Counted from the first letter of the stretch, positions 37,542 to 47,184 are shown. The stretch: DNA of 64,000 nucleotides from Acidovorax_G lacteus (GCF_039540375.1 NZ_BAABEX010000007.1:620001-684000); one strand, 5' to 3'. Numbers and translations: made by a program. Notes: generated from the sequence alone by a model not told the origin.

Positions 37542-38651
37542 ATGAACCGCCCCTACAACTTCTCCGCCGGCCCGGCGGCCATTCCAGAAGAAGTGCTGCA
37601 GCAAGCCGCGGCCGAAATGCTGGACTGGAACGGCAGTGGCATGGGCGTGATGGAGATGAGCCACCGCGGCAAGGAGTTTCTGTCGATCTACGAGCGCGCC
37701 GAGGCCGACCTGCGCACGCTGCTGGCTGTACCGCCCGAGTTCCGCATCCTGTTCATGCAGGGCGGCGGCCTGGCCGAGAACGCGATCGTGCCGATGAACC
37801 TCTCACGCGCTGGCGTGGTCGATTTCGTGGTCACCGGCAGCTGGAGCCAGAAGTCGCAGAAGGAAGCGCGCAAGTACGCCTCGGAAGTGCACATTGCGGC
37901 CAGCGCCGAGGACAGCGGCTTCACCACCCTGCCCGACCCGGCCGGCTGGTCGCTCAGCCGCGGCGCCAGCTACCTGCACCTGTGCAGCAACGAAACCATC
38001 CACGGCATCGAATTCCACACCCTGCCCGACCTGCGCGCGCTGGGCAGTGACGCACCGCTGGTGATCGACTTTTCCTCGCATGTGGCGTCTAGGCCGGTGG
38101 ACTGGAGCCGCGTGGGCCTGGCCTTCGGCGGCGCACAAAAGAACCTGGGCCCCGCCGGCCTCACGCTGGTCATCGTGCGCGAAGACCTGCTTGGCCACGC
38201 GCTGCCGATCTGTCCCAGTGCTTTCGACTACCGCGTGGTGGCCGAGAACCAGTCGATGTTCAACACCCCGCCCACCTGGGGCATCTACATCGCGGGGCTG
38301 ACCTTCCAGTGGATCCTGCGCCAGCGCGAAGGCACGCTGACCGGTGTCGCCGCGCTGGAGGCGCGCAACCGCGCCAAGGCCGAGCTGCTGTACCGCACCA
38401 TCGATGAATCGCAGCTGTACTACAACAAAGTGGCGACGGACTGCCGCTCGCGCATGAACATTCCGTTCTTCCTGCGCGACGAACGCCGCAACGACGCCTT
38501 TCTGGCTGGCGCGCGCGAGCGCGGGCTGCTGCAGCTCAAGGGCCACAAGTCGGTCGGCGGCATGCGCGCCAGCCTGTACAACGCCATGCCGATGGCAGGC
38601 GTCGAGGCCCTGGTGGCCTACATGCGAGAATTTGAAACCCAGCACGCCTGA
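37542..38651 (+). CDS. serC: Phosphoserine aminotransferase
   Basis: 369-residue PLP enzyme of serine (and pyridoxal) synthesis that transaminates 3-phosphohydroxypyruvate. The N-terminus (MNRPYNFSAGPAAIPEEVL) and the PLP lysine in FGGAQKNLGPAGLTLV are family signatures, and HKSVGGMRASLYNAMP near the C-terminus binds substrate. It starts the serC-pheA-tyrA-aroA-cmk-rpsA block, a conserved order in betaproteobacteria. pheA follows by 23 bp. Confidence 0.97.
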   Translation: MNRPYNFSAGPAAIPEEVLQQAAAEMLDWNGSGMGVMEMSHRGKEFLSIYERAEADLRTLLAVPPEFRILFMQGGGLAENAIVPMNLSRAGVVDFVVTGSWSQKSQKEARKYASEVHIAASAEDSGFTTLPDPAGWSLSRGASYLHLCSNETIHGIEFHTLPDLRALGSDAPLVIDFSSHVASRPVDWSRVGLAFGGAQKNLGPAGLTLVIVREDLLGHALPICPSAFDYRVVAENQSMFNTPPTWGIYIAGLTFQWILRQREGTLTGVAALEARNRAKAELLYRTIDESQLYYNKVATDCRSRMNIPFFLRDERRNDAFLAGARERGLLQLKGHKSVGGMRASLYNAMPMAGVEALVAYMREFETQHA

Positions 38652-38674
38652 GCCCCCGAGCCCCGCCCCGCTTC

Positions 38675-39772
38675 ATGACTACGCCCCAAGCCACACCGGA
38701 ACTCGCTGCCCTGCGCGTGCAGATCGACAGCATCGACCAGCAGTTGCTCAGCCTGCTCAACCAGCGTGCCCTGGTGGCAGAGCGCGTGGGTGAGCTCAAG
38801 AAGCGGGAAGGCACGCCATTTTTCCGGCCCGACCGCGTGGCCCAGGTGATCGAGAAGATCACCACCGCCAACCCGGGCCCGCTCAAGGGCGCGCACGTCG
38901 CGGCCATCTGGCGCGAGATCATGTCGGCCTGCCTGGCGCTGGAGTCGCCCCAGCGCGTGGCCGTGCTCGGCCCCGAAGGCACCTTCTGCGAGCAAGCGGC
39001 GATCGAGTTCTTTGGTGGTGCGGCCGATCTGATGTACTGCGCCAACTTCGACGAGGTGTTCCATGCCACCGCGGCGGGCAGCGCCCAGTACGGCGTGGTG
39101 GGCGTCGAGAACTCCACCGAAGGCGTGGTAACGCGCTCGCTGGACCTGTTCCTGCACACGCCCACGCATGTGATCGGTGAAGTCAGCCTGCTGGTGCGCC
39201 ATAACCTGCTGCGCACCACCAACTCGCTCGAAGGCATCGACGTGGTGATGGCCCATCCGCAGGCGCTTGCGCAGTGCCAGGCCTGGCTGTCCAAACACTT
39301 GCCGCACGCCGAGCGCCGGCCGGTGTCGAGCAATGCCGAAGGCGCACGCCTGGCCACCACCAACCCGTCCTGGGCCGCCCTGGCCAGCGAACGCGCGGCC
39401 ACGCAATTCGGTCTGCATATCGTGTCCCACGCCATCCAGGACGACGCTTACAACCGCACGCGTTTTGCGGTGATCTGCCTGCCACACACGCTGGACACGC
39501 CTCCGCCGTCGGGCCACGACTGCACCAGCCTGATCGTCTCGGTGCCCAACCGCCCGGGAGCGGTGCACGACCTGCTGGTGCCGCTCAAGACGCATGGTGT
39601 GTCGATGACGCGTTTCGAATCCCGCCCTGCCCGCACGGGCCAATGGGAGTACTACTTTTACATCGACATCGACGGCCATCCGGCCCAGGCCCACGTGGCC
39701 AAAGCGCTCGAGGAACTGCGCAGCCTGTGCGCGTTCTACAAGGTGTTGGGCACCTACCCGGTGTCGTCATGA
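38675..39772 (+). CDS. pheA: Bifunctional chorismate mutase / prephenate dehydratase
   Basis: 365-residue enzyme of phenylalanine synthesis. Three parts are visible: an AroQ-type chorismate mutase (about 8-90; LRVQIDSIDQQLLSLLNQRA), prephenate dehydratase (about 95-275; LGPEGTFCEQAAIEFFG and GVVGVENSTEGVVTRS), and a C-terminal ACT domain (about 285-362) with FESRPARTGQWEYYFYID, which senses phenylalanine. Feedback inhibition by phenylalanine is expected from the family. It lies between serC and tyrA. Confidence 0.96.
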   Translation: MTTPQATPELAALRVQIDSIDQQLLSLLNQRALVAERVGELKKREGTPFFRPDRVAQVIEKITTANPGPLKGAHVAAIWREIMSACLALESPQRVAVLGPEGTFCEQAAIEFFGGAADLMYCANFDEVFHATAAGSAQYGVVGVENSTEGVVTRSLDLFLHTPTHVIGEVSLLVRHNLLRTTNSLEGIDVVMAHPQALAQCQAWLSKHLPHAERRPVSSNAEGARLATTNPSWAALASERAATQFGLHIVSHAIQDDAYNRTRFAVICLPHTLDTPPPSGHDCTSLIVSVPNRPGAVHDLLVPLKTHGVSMTRFESRPARTGQWEYYFYIDIDGHPAQAHVAKALEELRSLCAFYKVLGTYPVSS

Positions 39773-39862
39773 CGGGATGGCCCAGGGCTTGCATGCCCGC
39801 CCGCCATCCCACTGCGGTGCTCGGCCCTTGCGCTCACGGCCAGCCGCCCCAAGGAATTCACC

Positions 39863-40747
39863 ATGTTTGAACAACTCGGATTGATCGGCTGCGGCCTCAT
39901 GGGCGGATCTTTCGCCCTGGCCATGAAGAAGGCAGGCCTCGTCAAGCGCGTAGTGGGCTACAGCAAGTCGCCCTCCACCACCGATCGGGCACGCCAACTC
40001 GGCGTGATCGACATCGAAGCCCCCTCGGCCCTGCTGGCAGCTGCTGGCGCCGACATCGTGCTGCTGGCTGTGCCTGTGTCGGCCACCGAAGCCACGCTCA
40101 AGGCCATCAAGCACCTGGTAACGCCGCAGATGCTCATCATGGACGTGGGCTCCACCAAGGCCGATGTGGCGCAAGCAGCGCGGCGTGCGCTGCGCGACCA
40201 GGTCGGTTCGTTCGTGCCGGCCCATCCCATCACTGGCCGTGAAGTGGCGGGCGTCGAACACGCCGAGGCAGAGCTGTACCTGGGCCGCCAGGTCATCATT
40301 ACGCCCACCGAGCGTACGATCAGCGCCCATCTGCACAAGGCCGAAGAGCTCTGGACCGCACTGGGCTGCCGCGTCACGCAGATGTCACCCGAATCGCACG
40401 ACGCGGCCTTTGCCGCCGTCAGCCACTTGCCTCACCTGCTGGCGTTTGCGCTGATCAACGCCATCACCGGTCAAGCCGAAGGCGACGAGTATCTGGCACT
40501 GGCCGGGCCTGGGTTCCGGGATTTCACGCGCATCGCAGCCAGCGACCCCAAGGTCTGGCGCGACATCCTGCTGGCCAACCGCGAGGAGGTGCTCGCACAA
40601 TCGCAGCGCTTCCAGCAGGCACTTCAGACGCTGGAGAAAGCCATGCAGGAGGGCAACGCCCAATCGCTGGAAGACATGCTCACCCTGGCCAGTGAAACCC
40701 GTGCGCACTGGCGCATGGGCGCGCAGCGCGGCACCAAAATCCGCTGA
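39863..40747 (+). CDS. tyrA: Prephenate dehydrogenase
   Basis: 294-residue NAD(P)-dependent enzyme of tyrosine synthesis. The Rossmann motif is LGLIGCGLMGGSFALAM at the N-terminus. VGSTKADVAQAARRAL, then HPITGREVAGVEHAEAELY with the substrate-binding His, follow. It lacks a fused chorismate mutase. AAGGA sits 8 bp before the ATG at 39863. It ends 7 bp before aroA-cmk. Confidence 0.94.
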   Translation: MFEQLGLIGCGLMGGSFALAMKKAGLVKRVVGYSKSPSTTDRARQLGVIDIEAPSALLAAAGADIVLLAVPVSATEATLKAIKHLVTPQMLIMDVGSTKADVAQAARRALRDQVGSFVPAHPITGREVAGVEHAEAELYLGRQVIITPTERTISAHLHKAEELWTALGCRVTQMSPESHDAAFAAVSHLPHLLAFALINAITGQAEGDEYLALAGPGFRDFTRIAASDPKVWRDILLANREEVLAQSQRFQQALQTLEKAMQEGNAQSLEDMLTLASETRAHWRMGAQRGTKIR

Positions 40748-40754
40748 AAGCCCG

Positions 40755-42773
40755 ATGTACCGCACCGCTTTTCTCGACCTTCCCCCGCTGCAGCAGGCCC
40801 ACGGCACGGTTCAGTTGCCGGGCTCCAAAAGCATTTCCAACCGCGTGCTGCTGCTGGCAGCGCTGAGCGAGGGCACGACCGAGGTCTACGACCTGCTCGA
40901 CTCCGACGACACCCAGGTCATGCTCGAGGCCTTGCGGGCCCTGGGCTGCGGCGTCGAACAGGCAGGCGCGGTGGTCCGAATCACCGGTCTGGGCGGTCGT
41001 ACGCCCCACGGCGGGCTGGACCTGTTCCTCGGCAACGCCGGCACGGCCATGCGCCCGCTCACGGCCGCCCTGGCATTGCTCGGAGGTGAATACCGTCTGT
41101 CAGGCATTCCGCGCATGCACGAACGCCCGATTGGGGATCTGGTCGACGCATTGCGCCAACTGGGCTGCCAGATCGAATACCTGGGAACCCCGGGCTACCC
41201 GCCGCTGCGCATCGCGCAGGCGGCGGGGCTGCCATCACTGGCACTAGGCCAGCCGATTGCGGTCCGCGGCGATGTGTCCAGCCAGTTTCTCACCGCACTA
41301 CTGCTGGCGCTACCGCTGGCCAGCCAGTCGCAGGACATCGTGATCGAGGTCGTGGGAGAGCTCATCTCCAAGCCCTACATCGTGATCACGCTGGAATTGC
41401 TCGCCCGCTTTGGCATTGCCGTGCGCCACGAGCAGTGGCAGCGCTTCACCATCCCGCGCGGCAGCCGCTACCGATCGCCCGGGAGCGTGCACGTGGAGGC
41501 CGATGCGTCGTCGGCCAGCTATTTTGTTGCGCTGGGAGCAATTGCTGCGCACGAAGGTGTGCGTATCCAGGGTGTGGGCCTGGACTCTATCCAGGGCGAC
41601 ATCCGGTTCACCGAAGCGGCGCGCGCCATGGGCGCTGTCGTCGAAGGCGGCCCCAACTGGCTGCAGGTGCGCCGCGGTCGCTGGCCGTTGCAGGGAATCG
41701 ATCTGGACTGCAACCACATCCCGGACGCTGCCATGACCCTGGCCGTGATGGCGCTGTATGCCGATAGCCCGACCACGCTGCGCAACATCGCCAGTTGGCG
41801 CGTCAAGGAAACCGACCGTATCGCGGCCATGGCCTGCGAGTTGCGCAAGCTCGGCGCGACGGTGGAAGAAGGCGCAGATTTCATCCGCGTGTTTCCGCTG
41901 CCCGCTGCGGCCGACTGGAGGGCTGCGAGCATCCACACCTACGACGACCACCGCGTGGCGATGTGCTTCTCGCTCGCGGCGTTCAACCCTGCCGGCCTGC
42001 CGGTGCGCATCGAAGACCCGCGCTGCGTCGCCAAAACCTTTCCGGACTACTTCGAGACGCTGTTCAGCTTGGTCCGGACACCGCTCCCGCAGATTCCCGT
42101 AATCTGCATCGACGGGCCGACCGCGTCGGGCAAGGGCACCGTGGCCGCCGCAGTGGCAGAGCGCCTCGGATACGGCTTCCTCGACTCGGGTGCGATGTAC
42201 CGCATCACCGCACTGGCCGCACTGCGCGCTGGCCTGGCGATTGACGCCGCCCACGAGCACGACATTGCGGCGCTGGCCCGAACGCTTCCGGTCCGGTTTG
42301 CCGAGGGGCGCATCTACCTGGGCGGCGACGATGTCAGCGATGCGATTCGCACGGAAGAAGCTGGGATGAACGCCTCTCGTGTCTCGGCCCTTCCCGCAGT
42401 GCGGCTGGCGCTGGTGGATCTGCAGCACGCGTTTCGCCGCTTGCCGGGCCTGGTGGCCGACGGGCGGGACATGGGCACGGTGATTTTCCCGGATGCGCCG
42501 CTCAAGGTGTATCTCACAGCGAGCGCCACCCAGCGGGCCGAGCGCCGCTATAAACAATTGATTTCAAAGGGAATTTCCGCTAACATCGACGATCTTCGCG
42601 CCGACCTGGAGGCCCGCGACACACGGGACAGCACCCGTGTCGTGGCACCGCTCAAGCCGGCGCAAGACGCTCTGGTACTGGACAACTCTTCGCTCACGAT
42701 CGAACAGGCCGTGCAGCAAGTGCTGGACTGGTGGCTGGAGCGTCAGCCCGTGGCTGTGGCAGTCAAGGGCTGA
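40755..42773 (+). CDS. aroA-cmk: Fused EPSP synthase and cytidylate kinase
   Basis: 672-residue fusion. Residues 1 to about 440 are 3-phosphoshikimate 1-carboxyvinyltransferase, with LPGSKSISNRVLLLAA and LFLGNAGTAMRPLTAALAL, the class I pattern. Residues about 447-672 are cytidylate kinase, with P-loop CIDGPTASGKGTVAA, DSGAMYRITAL and DGRDMGTVIFPDA. There is no stop or frameshift between them (junction near 42090). The two steps are unrelated (aromatic synthesis and CMP phosphorylation), but the gene order aroA-cmk-rpsA is common, so fusion of neighbours is plausible. Confidence 0.96.
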   Translation: MYRTAFLDLPPLQQAHGTVQLPGSKSISNRVLLLAALSEGTTEVYDLLDSDDTQVMLEALRALGCGVEQAGAVVRITGLGGRTPHGGLDLFLGNAGTAMRPLTAALALLGGEYRLSGIPRMHERPIGDLVDALRQLGCQIEYLGTPGYPPLRIAQAAGLPSLALGQPIAVRGDVSSQFLTALLLALPLASQSQDIVIEVVGELISKPYIVITLELLARFGIAVRHEQWQRFTIPRGSRYRSPGSVHVEADASSASYFVALGAIAAHEGVRIQGVGLDSIQGDIRFTEAARAMGAVVEGGPNWLQVRRGRWPLQGIDLDCNHIPDAAMTLAVMALYADSPTTLRNIASWRVKETDRIAAMACELRKLGATVEEGADFIRVFPLPAAADWRAASIHTYDDHRVAMCFSLAAFNPAGLPVRIEDPRCVAKTFPDYFETLFSLVRTPLPQIPVICIDGPTASGKGTVAAAVAERLGYGFLDSGAMYRITALAALRAGLAIDAAHEHDIAALARTLPVRFAEGRIYLGGDDVSDAIRTEEAGMNASRVSALPAVRLALVDLQHAFRRLPGLVADGRDMGTVIFPDAPLKVYLTASATQRAERRYKQLISKGISANIDDLRADLEARDTRDSTRVVAPLKPAQDALVLDNSSLTIEQAVQQVLDWWLERQPVAVAVKG

Positions 42774-42780
42774 CAACGGT

Positions 42781-42805
42781 GCGTCCGGTCCGTACGGACG
42801 CTTTT
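42781..42805 (+). terminator. Hairpin between aroA-cmk and rpsA
   Basis: GCGTCCG-(7)-CGGACGC followed by TTTT at 42802-42805, 7 bp after the aroA-cmk stop. It also contains the 12-bp palindrome GTCCGTACGGAC. It could end part of the upstream message or be a leader structure for rpsA. Confidence 0.6.
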
Positions 42806-42902
42806 GCAACCCCAACCGCGGCACCTGCCGCAACACCACCGCAGCAGCCTTAGCAACAGTCGCAATGGTGCGCCTGGAAACCTGTCTGCGGTAAGGAAAC
42901 AC

Positions 42903-44588
42903 ATGTCTGAATCTTTTGCCGCCCTTTTTGAAGAATCGCTGCAGCGCACGGAAATGCGTCCTGGCGAGGTCATCACCGCTGAGGTTGTGCGCGTCGAGCA
43001 CAACTTCGTCGTGGTGAACGCCGGTCTCAAGTCTGAAGCCTACGTGCCGCTGGACGAATTCAAGAACGACAAGGGCGAGGTCGAAGTCCAAGTGGGTGAC
43101 TTCGTCTCGGTGGCCATCGGCTCCATCGAAAACGGCTACGGCGACACGATCCTGTCGCGCGACACGGCCAAGCGCCTGGCGTCCTGGATGGCGCTGGAAA
43201 AGGCACTGGAGTCCGGCGAATTCGTCACCGGCACCACCAGCGGCAAGGTCAAGGGCGGCCTCACGGTGCTGGTCAACGGCATCCGCGCCTTCCTGCCTGG
43301 TTCGCTGATCGATACGCGTCCGATCAAGGATCTGACGCCGTACGAAAACAAGACCATGGAATTCAAGGTCATCAAGCTCGACCGCAAGCGCAACAACGTG
43401 GTGCTGAGCCGCCGCGCTGTGGTGGAAGCCTCGATGGGTGAAGAGCGCGCCAAGCTGATGGAAACCCTGAAGGAAGGCTCCATCGTGCAGGGCGTGGTCA
43501 AGAACATCACCGAATACGGTGCGTTCGTGGACCTGGGTGGCATCGACGGCCTGCTGCACATCACCGACATGGCATGGCGCCGCGTGCGTCACCCCTCCGA
43601 AGTGGTGACTGCAGGCCAGGAGATCACGGCCAAGATCCTGAAGTTCGACACCGAGAAGAACCGCGTGTCGCTGGGTCTGAAGCAGATGGGCGACGACCCC
43701 TGGATGGGCGTTTCGCGCCGCTATCCCCAGAGCACCCGCCTGTTCGGCAAGGTCACGAACATTGCCGACTACGGCGCGTTCGTGGAACTCGAACCCGGCA
43801 TCGAAGGCCTGGTGCACGTGTCCGAGATGGACTGGACCAATAAGAACATCGCCCCCAGCAAGCTGGTCTCCCTGGGTGACGAGGTCGAAGTCATGGTTCT
43901 GGAAATCGACGAAGACAAGCGTCGCATCTCCCTGGGCATGAAGCAGTGCAAGGCCAACCCCTGGCAAGAGTTCGCCCAGAACACCAAGCGCGGTGACCGC
44001 GTGAAGGGCCCGATCAAGTCGATCACCGACTTTGGCGTGTTCGTGGGTCTGGCCGCTGGCATCGATGGTCTGGTGCACCTGTCGGACCTGTCGTGGAACG
44101 AGCCTGGCGAAGCCGCCGTGCGCAACTACAAGAAGGGTCAAGAAGTCGAAGCCATCGTGCTGGCCGTGGACGTTGACCGTGAGCGCATCTCCCTGGGCAT
44201 CAAGCAACTCGACAGCGATCCGTTCACGACCTTCGTGACGGTGAACGACAAGGGCCAGACGGTGACCGGCAAGGTCAAGACCGTGGACGCCCGTGGCGCC
44301 GAGATCGACCTGGGCGAGGACGTGGTGGGCTACCTGCGTGCATCGGAAATTTCCCGCGATCGCGTGGAAGACGCCCGCAATGTGCTCAAGGAAGGCGACG
44401 AAGTCACTGCAGTGGTGGTCAACGTGGATCGCAAGACCCGCAACATCCAACTGTCGATCAAGGCCAAGGACGCTGCCGACCAGCAGGAAGCCATGGCCAA
44501 CCTGTCGCAGCAAGCCGCACGCGAAAGCGCCGGCACGACCAGCCTGGGCGCACTGCTGCGCGCCAAGCTGGACAACTCCGACAAGTGA
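42903..44588 (+). CDS. rpsA: 30S ribosomal protein S1
   Basis: 561-residue ribosomal protein that helps mRNA bind the small subunit. Six S1 (OB-fold) repeats can be traced, with recurring blocks such as GVVKNITEYGAFVDLGGIDG, GKVTNIADYGAFVELEPG and GPIKSITDFGVFVGL. The length is the full six-repeat form. AAGGA lies 7 bp before the ATG. S1 genes are often autoregulated; the 129-bp leader is available for this but no specific element is identified beyond the hairpin at 42781. Confidence 0.97.
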   Translation: MSESFAALFEESLQRTEMRPGEVITAEVVRVEHNFVVVNAGLKSEAYVPLDEFKNDKGEVEVQVGDFVSVAIGSIENGYGDTILSRDTAKRLASWMALEKALESGEFVTGTTSGKVKGGLTVLVNGIRAFLPGSLIDTRPIKDLTPYENKTMEFKVIKLDRKRNNVVLSRRAVVEASMGEERAKLMETLKEGSIVQGVVKNITEYGAFVDLGGIDGLLHITDMAWRRVRHPSEVVTAGQEITAKILKFDTEKNRVSLGLKQMGDDPWMGVSRRYPQSTRLFGKVTNIADYGAFVELEPGIEGLVHVSEMDWTNKNIAPSKLVSLGDEVEVMVLEIDEDKRRISLGMKQCKANPWQEFAQNTKRGDRVKGPIKSITDFGVFVGLAAGIDGLVHLSDLSWNEPGEAAVRNYKKGQEVEAIVLAVDVDRERISLGIKQLDSDPFTTFVTVNDKGQTVTGKVKTVDARGAEIDLGEDVVGYLRASEISRDRVEDARNVLKEGDEVTAVVVNVDRKTRNIQLSIKAKDAADQQEAMANLSQQAARESAGTTSLGALLRAKLDNSDK

Positions 44589-44609
44589 TCCCGCTGATGT
44601 GATCCGTTG

Positions 44610-44640
44610 AGCAGCGGGCGCTTCGGCGCCCGCTGCTGTT
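44610..44640 (+). terminator. Intrinsic terminator of rpsA
   Basis: A 12-bp perfect stem (AGCAGCGGGCGC-TTCG-GCGCCCGCTGCT) with a stable UUCG loop and GTT tail, 21 bp after the rpsA stop. Confidence 0.82.
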
Positions 44641-44681
44641 TCGGCCACATGCCTTCGCATCTTCTCGCACAAAGCCCACCC

Positions 44682-44999
44682 ATGACCCGCTCTGACTTAG
44701 TCGAAGAACTCGCTGCCCGATTCGGGCAGCTCACCCATCGGGACGCCGAGTTCGCGGTCAAGACCATCCTCGACGCTGTCGGCGATGCCCTGGTACGGGG
44801 TCACCGCATCGAGATACGCGGCTTTGGCAGTTTCTCGGTGACACGGCGTCCCCCACGCATGGGCCGCAATCCACGCAGCGGTGAAGCCGTCGCCATCCCC
44901 GAGAAGCGCGTTCCGCACTTCAAGCCGGGCAAAGCCCTGCGGGAAGCGGTGGACCGGCGTACCGTGGAATTGCAGCAACAAGACGCTGCATCGCGCTGA
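44682..44999 (+). CDS. ihfB: Integration host factor subunit beta
   Basis: 105-residue HU/IHF-family DNA-bending protein. TRSDLVEELAARF at the N-terminus, then EIRGFGSFSVTRRPPRMGRNPRSGE, the DNA-intercalating arm with its Pro, and VPHFKPGKALREAV. It forms a heterodimer with IHF-alpha. The ATG at 44682 gives the family N-terminus; residues upstream are leader or terminator sequence. The order rpsA-ihfB-lapA-lapB is conserved in many proteobacteria. Confidence 0.96.
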   Translation: MTRSDLVEELAARFGQLTHRDAEFAVKTILDAVGDALVRGHRIEIRGFGSFSVTRRPPRMGRNPRSGEAVAIPEKRVPHFKPGKALREAVDRRTVELQQQDAASR

Positions 45000-45098
45000 T
45001 GCCTGGCTCGCGCGTTCACGCGCGGGTGCCTCACGGTACTCCACAGCGCGCCCGGCGCTCCTCGCACCGCCTAGAATCGGCGGACCACGGGGTGACGC

Positions 45099-45416
45099 AT
45101 GAAATACCTTCTGTGGCTGCTCAAGGCAGCCATTTTTTTTACGCTGTTCGCCTTCGCGCTGAACAATCAGCAAGACGCGACCGTGCACTTCTTCTTCGGT
45201 ACGCAGTGGCGCGCACCGCTGGTGTTAGTGGTGCTGGCCGCCTTCACGCTGGGCTTGGTGGTGGGCGTGCTCGGCATGGTGCCGCGCTGGTGGCGGCACC
45301 GCAGTGCGGCTAAACGGCCTGTGATGGCCAGCACAGCAGCACCCACACCGCCATCGTCCAACCCACCTGCGACAGCCACCGGCACCGCTTCGAGCGACCC
45401 GATCCATGGAATTTGA
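45099..45416 (+). CDS. lapA: LapA-domain inner-membrane protein
   Basis: 105-residue protein with two membrane helices (about 3-21 and 38-60). Between them is NNQQDATVHFFFGTQWRAPL, the LapA (DUF1049) signature. The C-terminal ~35 residues are Pro/Thr/Ser-rich. LapA works next to LapB in control of lipopolysaccharide synthesis. It overlaps lapB by 11 bp. Confidence 0.9.
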   Translation: MKYLLWLLKAAIFFTLFAFALNNQQDATVHFFFGTQWRAPLVLVVLAAFTLGLVVGVLGMVPRWWRHRSAAKRPVMASTAAPTPPSSNPPATATGTASSDPIHGI

Positions 45417-46560
45417 CCTGACCTGGCTGCTGCTGGGATTGCCGCTCGCGTTCATTCTGGGCTGGCTCGCATCGCGTTTCGACCTGCGCCAGTTGCGCGC
45501 AGAAAATCGCAGTGCTCCCAAGGCGTACTTCAAGGGACTGAATTACCTGCTCAATGAGCAGCAGGATCAGGCCATTGACGCCTTCATCGAGGCCGTCCAG
45601 AACGACCCCGACACCTCCGAGCTGCACTTCGCGCTGGGCAATCTGTTCCGCCGTCGCGGCGAATACGACCGCGCCGTGCGTGTGCACGAGCATCTTCTCT
45701 CGCGCGGCGATCTGAGCCGGAGCGACCGCGAGCGCGCGCAGCACGCGCTGGCGCTGGACTTTCTCAAGGCCGGCCTGCTCGACCGGGCCGAAGACGCCCT
45801 GCAACGCCTCGAAGGCACCCCGTTCGAAGCACAAGCGCGTCTGGCGCTGCTGGCCATCTATGAGCGGTCGCGCGACTGGGCGCAGGCCAGTGCCATTGCC
45901 GAAAAGATGCACGCAGCCGACCAGGGCGACTACAGCGGGCGTCAGGCACATTACCTGTGCGAGCAGGCGCAGGCGCTGCTCAGCCAGGGCCAGCACGATG
46001 CGGCATCCCGTCTTCTGGACGCAGCCATCGAGGCCGCGCCACAGGCGGCCCGGCCGCGCATAGACCGCGCCCGTCTGTACCAGATGCAGGGCCAGCCAGC
46101 GCAAACGCTGCAAGCGCTTGAGGACCTGTGTGAACACGCCCCGAACGCACTGCCCCTGGCCACCGGCCTGCTGTTGGATGCTGCGCGTCAAACCGGGCGC
46201 ACGGACACCGCGCGCCAATGGCTGGAGGCGCATTACGAGCGCACTGCGTCTTTGGATGTGCTGGACGCACTGGTGCAGCTGGACACGATGGAGACCGACA
46301 CGGGCCCAGGTCGTGAACGCTACGTCACTCACCTGAGCCGGGAGCGCTCTCTGGTGGCCGCTACGCGTTGGCTGGCGGGCGAGCGGCTGGAGCGCGAGGC
46401 ACTCCACCCTCCGGTGCAGCAGGCGCTCGAACACGCGAGCAAACCCCTGACGCGCTATCGCTGCGCTGCCTGCGGGTTCGAGGCCCGGCAACATTTCTGG
46501 CAGTGCCCCGGCTGCCAGAGCTGGGACAGCTACCCAGCCCGCCGCGTGGAAGAGCTGTGA
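45406..46560 (+). CDS. lapB: Lipopolysaccharide assembly protein B (TPR and rubredoxin-type)
   Basis: 384-residue protein. One N-terminal membrane helix (about 6-22; WLLLGLPLAFILGWLAS) is followed by tetratricopeptide repeats (about 35-320), such as AYFKGLNYLLNEQQDQAIDAF, and a C-terminal zinc ribbon CAACGFEARQHFWQCPGC (about 350-370). In E. coli, LapB couples LpxC turnover by FtsH to lipopolysaccharide demand. Length is close to E. coli LapB (389). Confidence 0.95.
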   Translation: MEFDLTWLLLGLPLAFILGWLASRFDLRQLRAENRSAPKAYFKGLNYLLNEQQDQAIDAFIEAVQNDPDTSELHFALGNLFRRRGEYDRAVRVHEHLLSRGDLSRSDRERAQHALALDFLKAGLLDRAEDALQRLEGTPFEAQARLALLAIYERSRDWAQASAIAEKMHAADQGDYSGRQAHYLCEQAQALLSQGQHDAASRLLDAAIEAAPQAARPRIDRARLYQMQGQPAQTLQALEDLCEHAPNALPLATGLLLDAARQTGRTDTARQWLEAHYERTASLDVLDALVQLDTMETDTGPGRERYVTHLSRERSLVAATRWLAGERLEREALHPPVQQALEHASKPLTRYRCAACGFEARQHFWQCPGCQSWDSYPARRVEEL

Positions 46561-46740
46561 CGCCGCATTCGATGGACTTTCGCGGGCGTTGCCCCCCACG
46601 ACTGCACCGCTTCGGCTGAAGGCCTCCTGTGCTCCCGGATCGCACCCGCGGTGCGCGGCTGCCAGGGCTCCGTGGCGCGTGCGATGCACCGTTTATCATG
46701 CGCGGCGTCACCGTACGCACTGCCCCAAGGAGATAGCCGC

Positions 46741-47184
46741 ATGTTTGCTCGCCTGATTGCTCTGATCGCTCTGTGCCTGTCGCTCAACGCGTGGGCCGCC
46801 GTGGATGCCAACAAAGCCAGCGTGGCGGATCTGGACGGCGTCAAGGGCATTGGCCCCGCGATGTCGGCGCGCATCGTGGCCGAGCGTGAAAAGTCCCCAT
46901 TCAAAGACTGGCACGACTTCACCCAACGCGTGAGCGGAGTGGGTGAAAAAACAGCCGAGAAACTCTCCGCCGAGGGCTTGACCATCAATGGCCGCAAGTT
47001 CAGCGCGGCCGCGTATGCCAAGGCCCAGGCCCGACAAGAGAAGGCGAAGGACAAGGCCGACAAAACCGGGGCAGAGCGCAAGCCCGCCAGCAGCCCGGCG
47101 GGCTCTGCACCAGCGTCTGCACCGACGCAAACCGCGCAGGGCACGTCTGCTGCCACGGCCCCCGCGGTCGCCGCTTCGCGCTGA
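46741..47184 (+). CDS. ComEA-like helix-hairpin-helix protein
   Basis: 147-residue exported protein. A signal peptide (MFARLIALIALCLSLNAWA) is followed by two helix-hairpin-helix motifs (about 22-85): VDANKASVADLDGVKGIGPA and FTQRVSGVGEKTAEKLS. The tail is Lys-, Ala- and Pro-rich. ComEA proteins bind DNA in the periplasm during natural transformation. AAGGAG precedes the ATG. A role in DNA uptake is possible but not shown; no other com genes are nearby. Confidence 0.85.
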   Translation: MFARLIALIALCLSLNAWAAVDANKASVADLDGVKGIGPAMSARIVAEREKSPFKDWHDFTQRVSGVGEKTAEKLSAEGLTINGRKFSAAAYAKAQARQEKAKDKADKTGAERKPASSPAGSAPASAPTQTAQGTSAATAPAVAASR

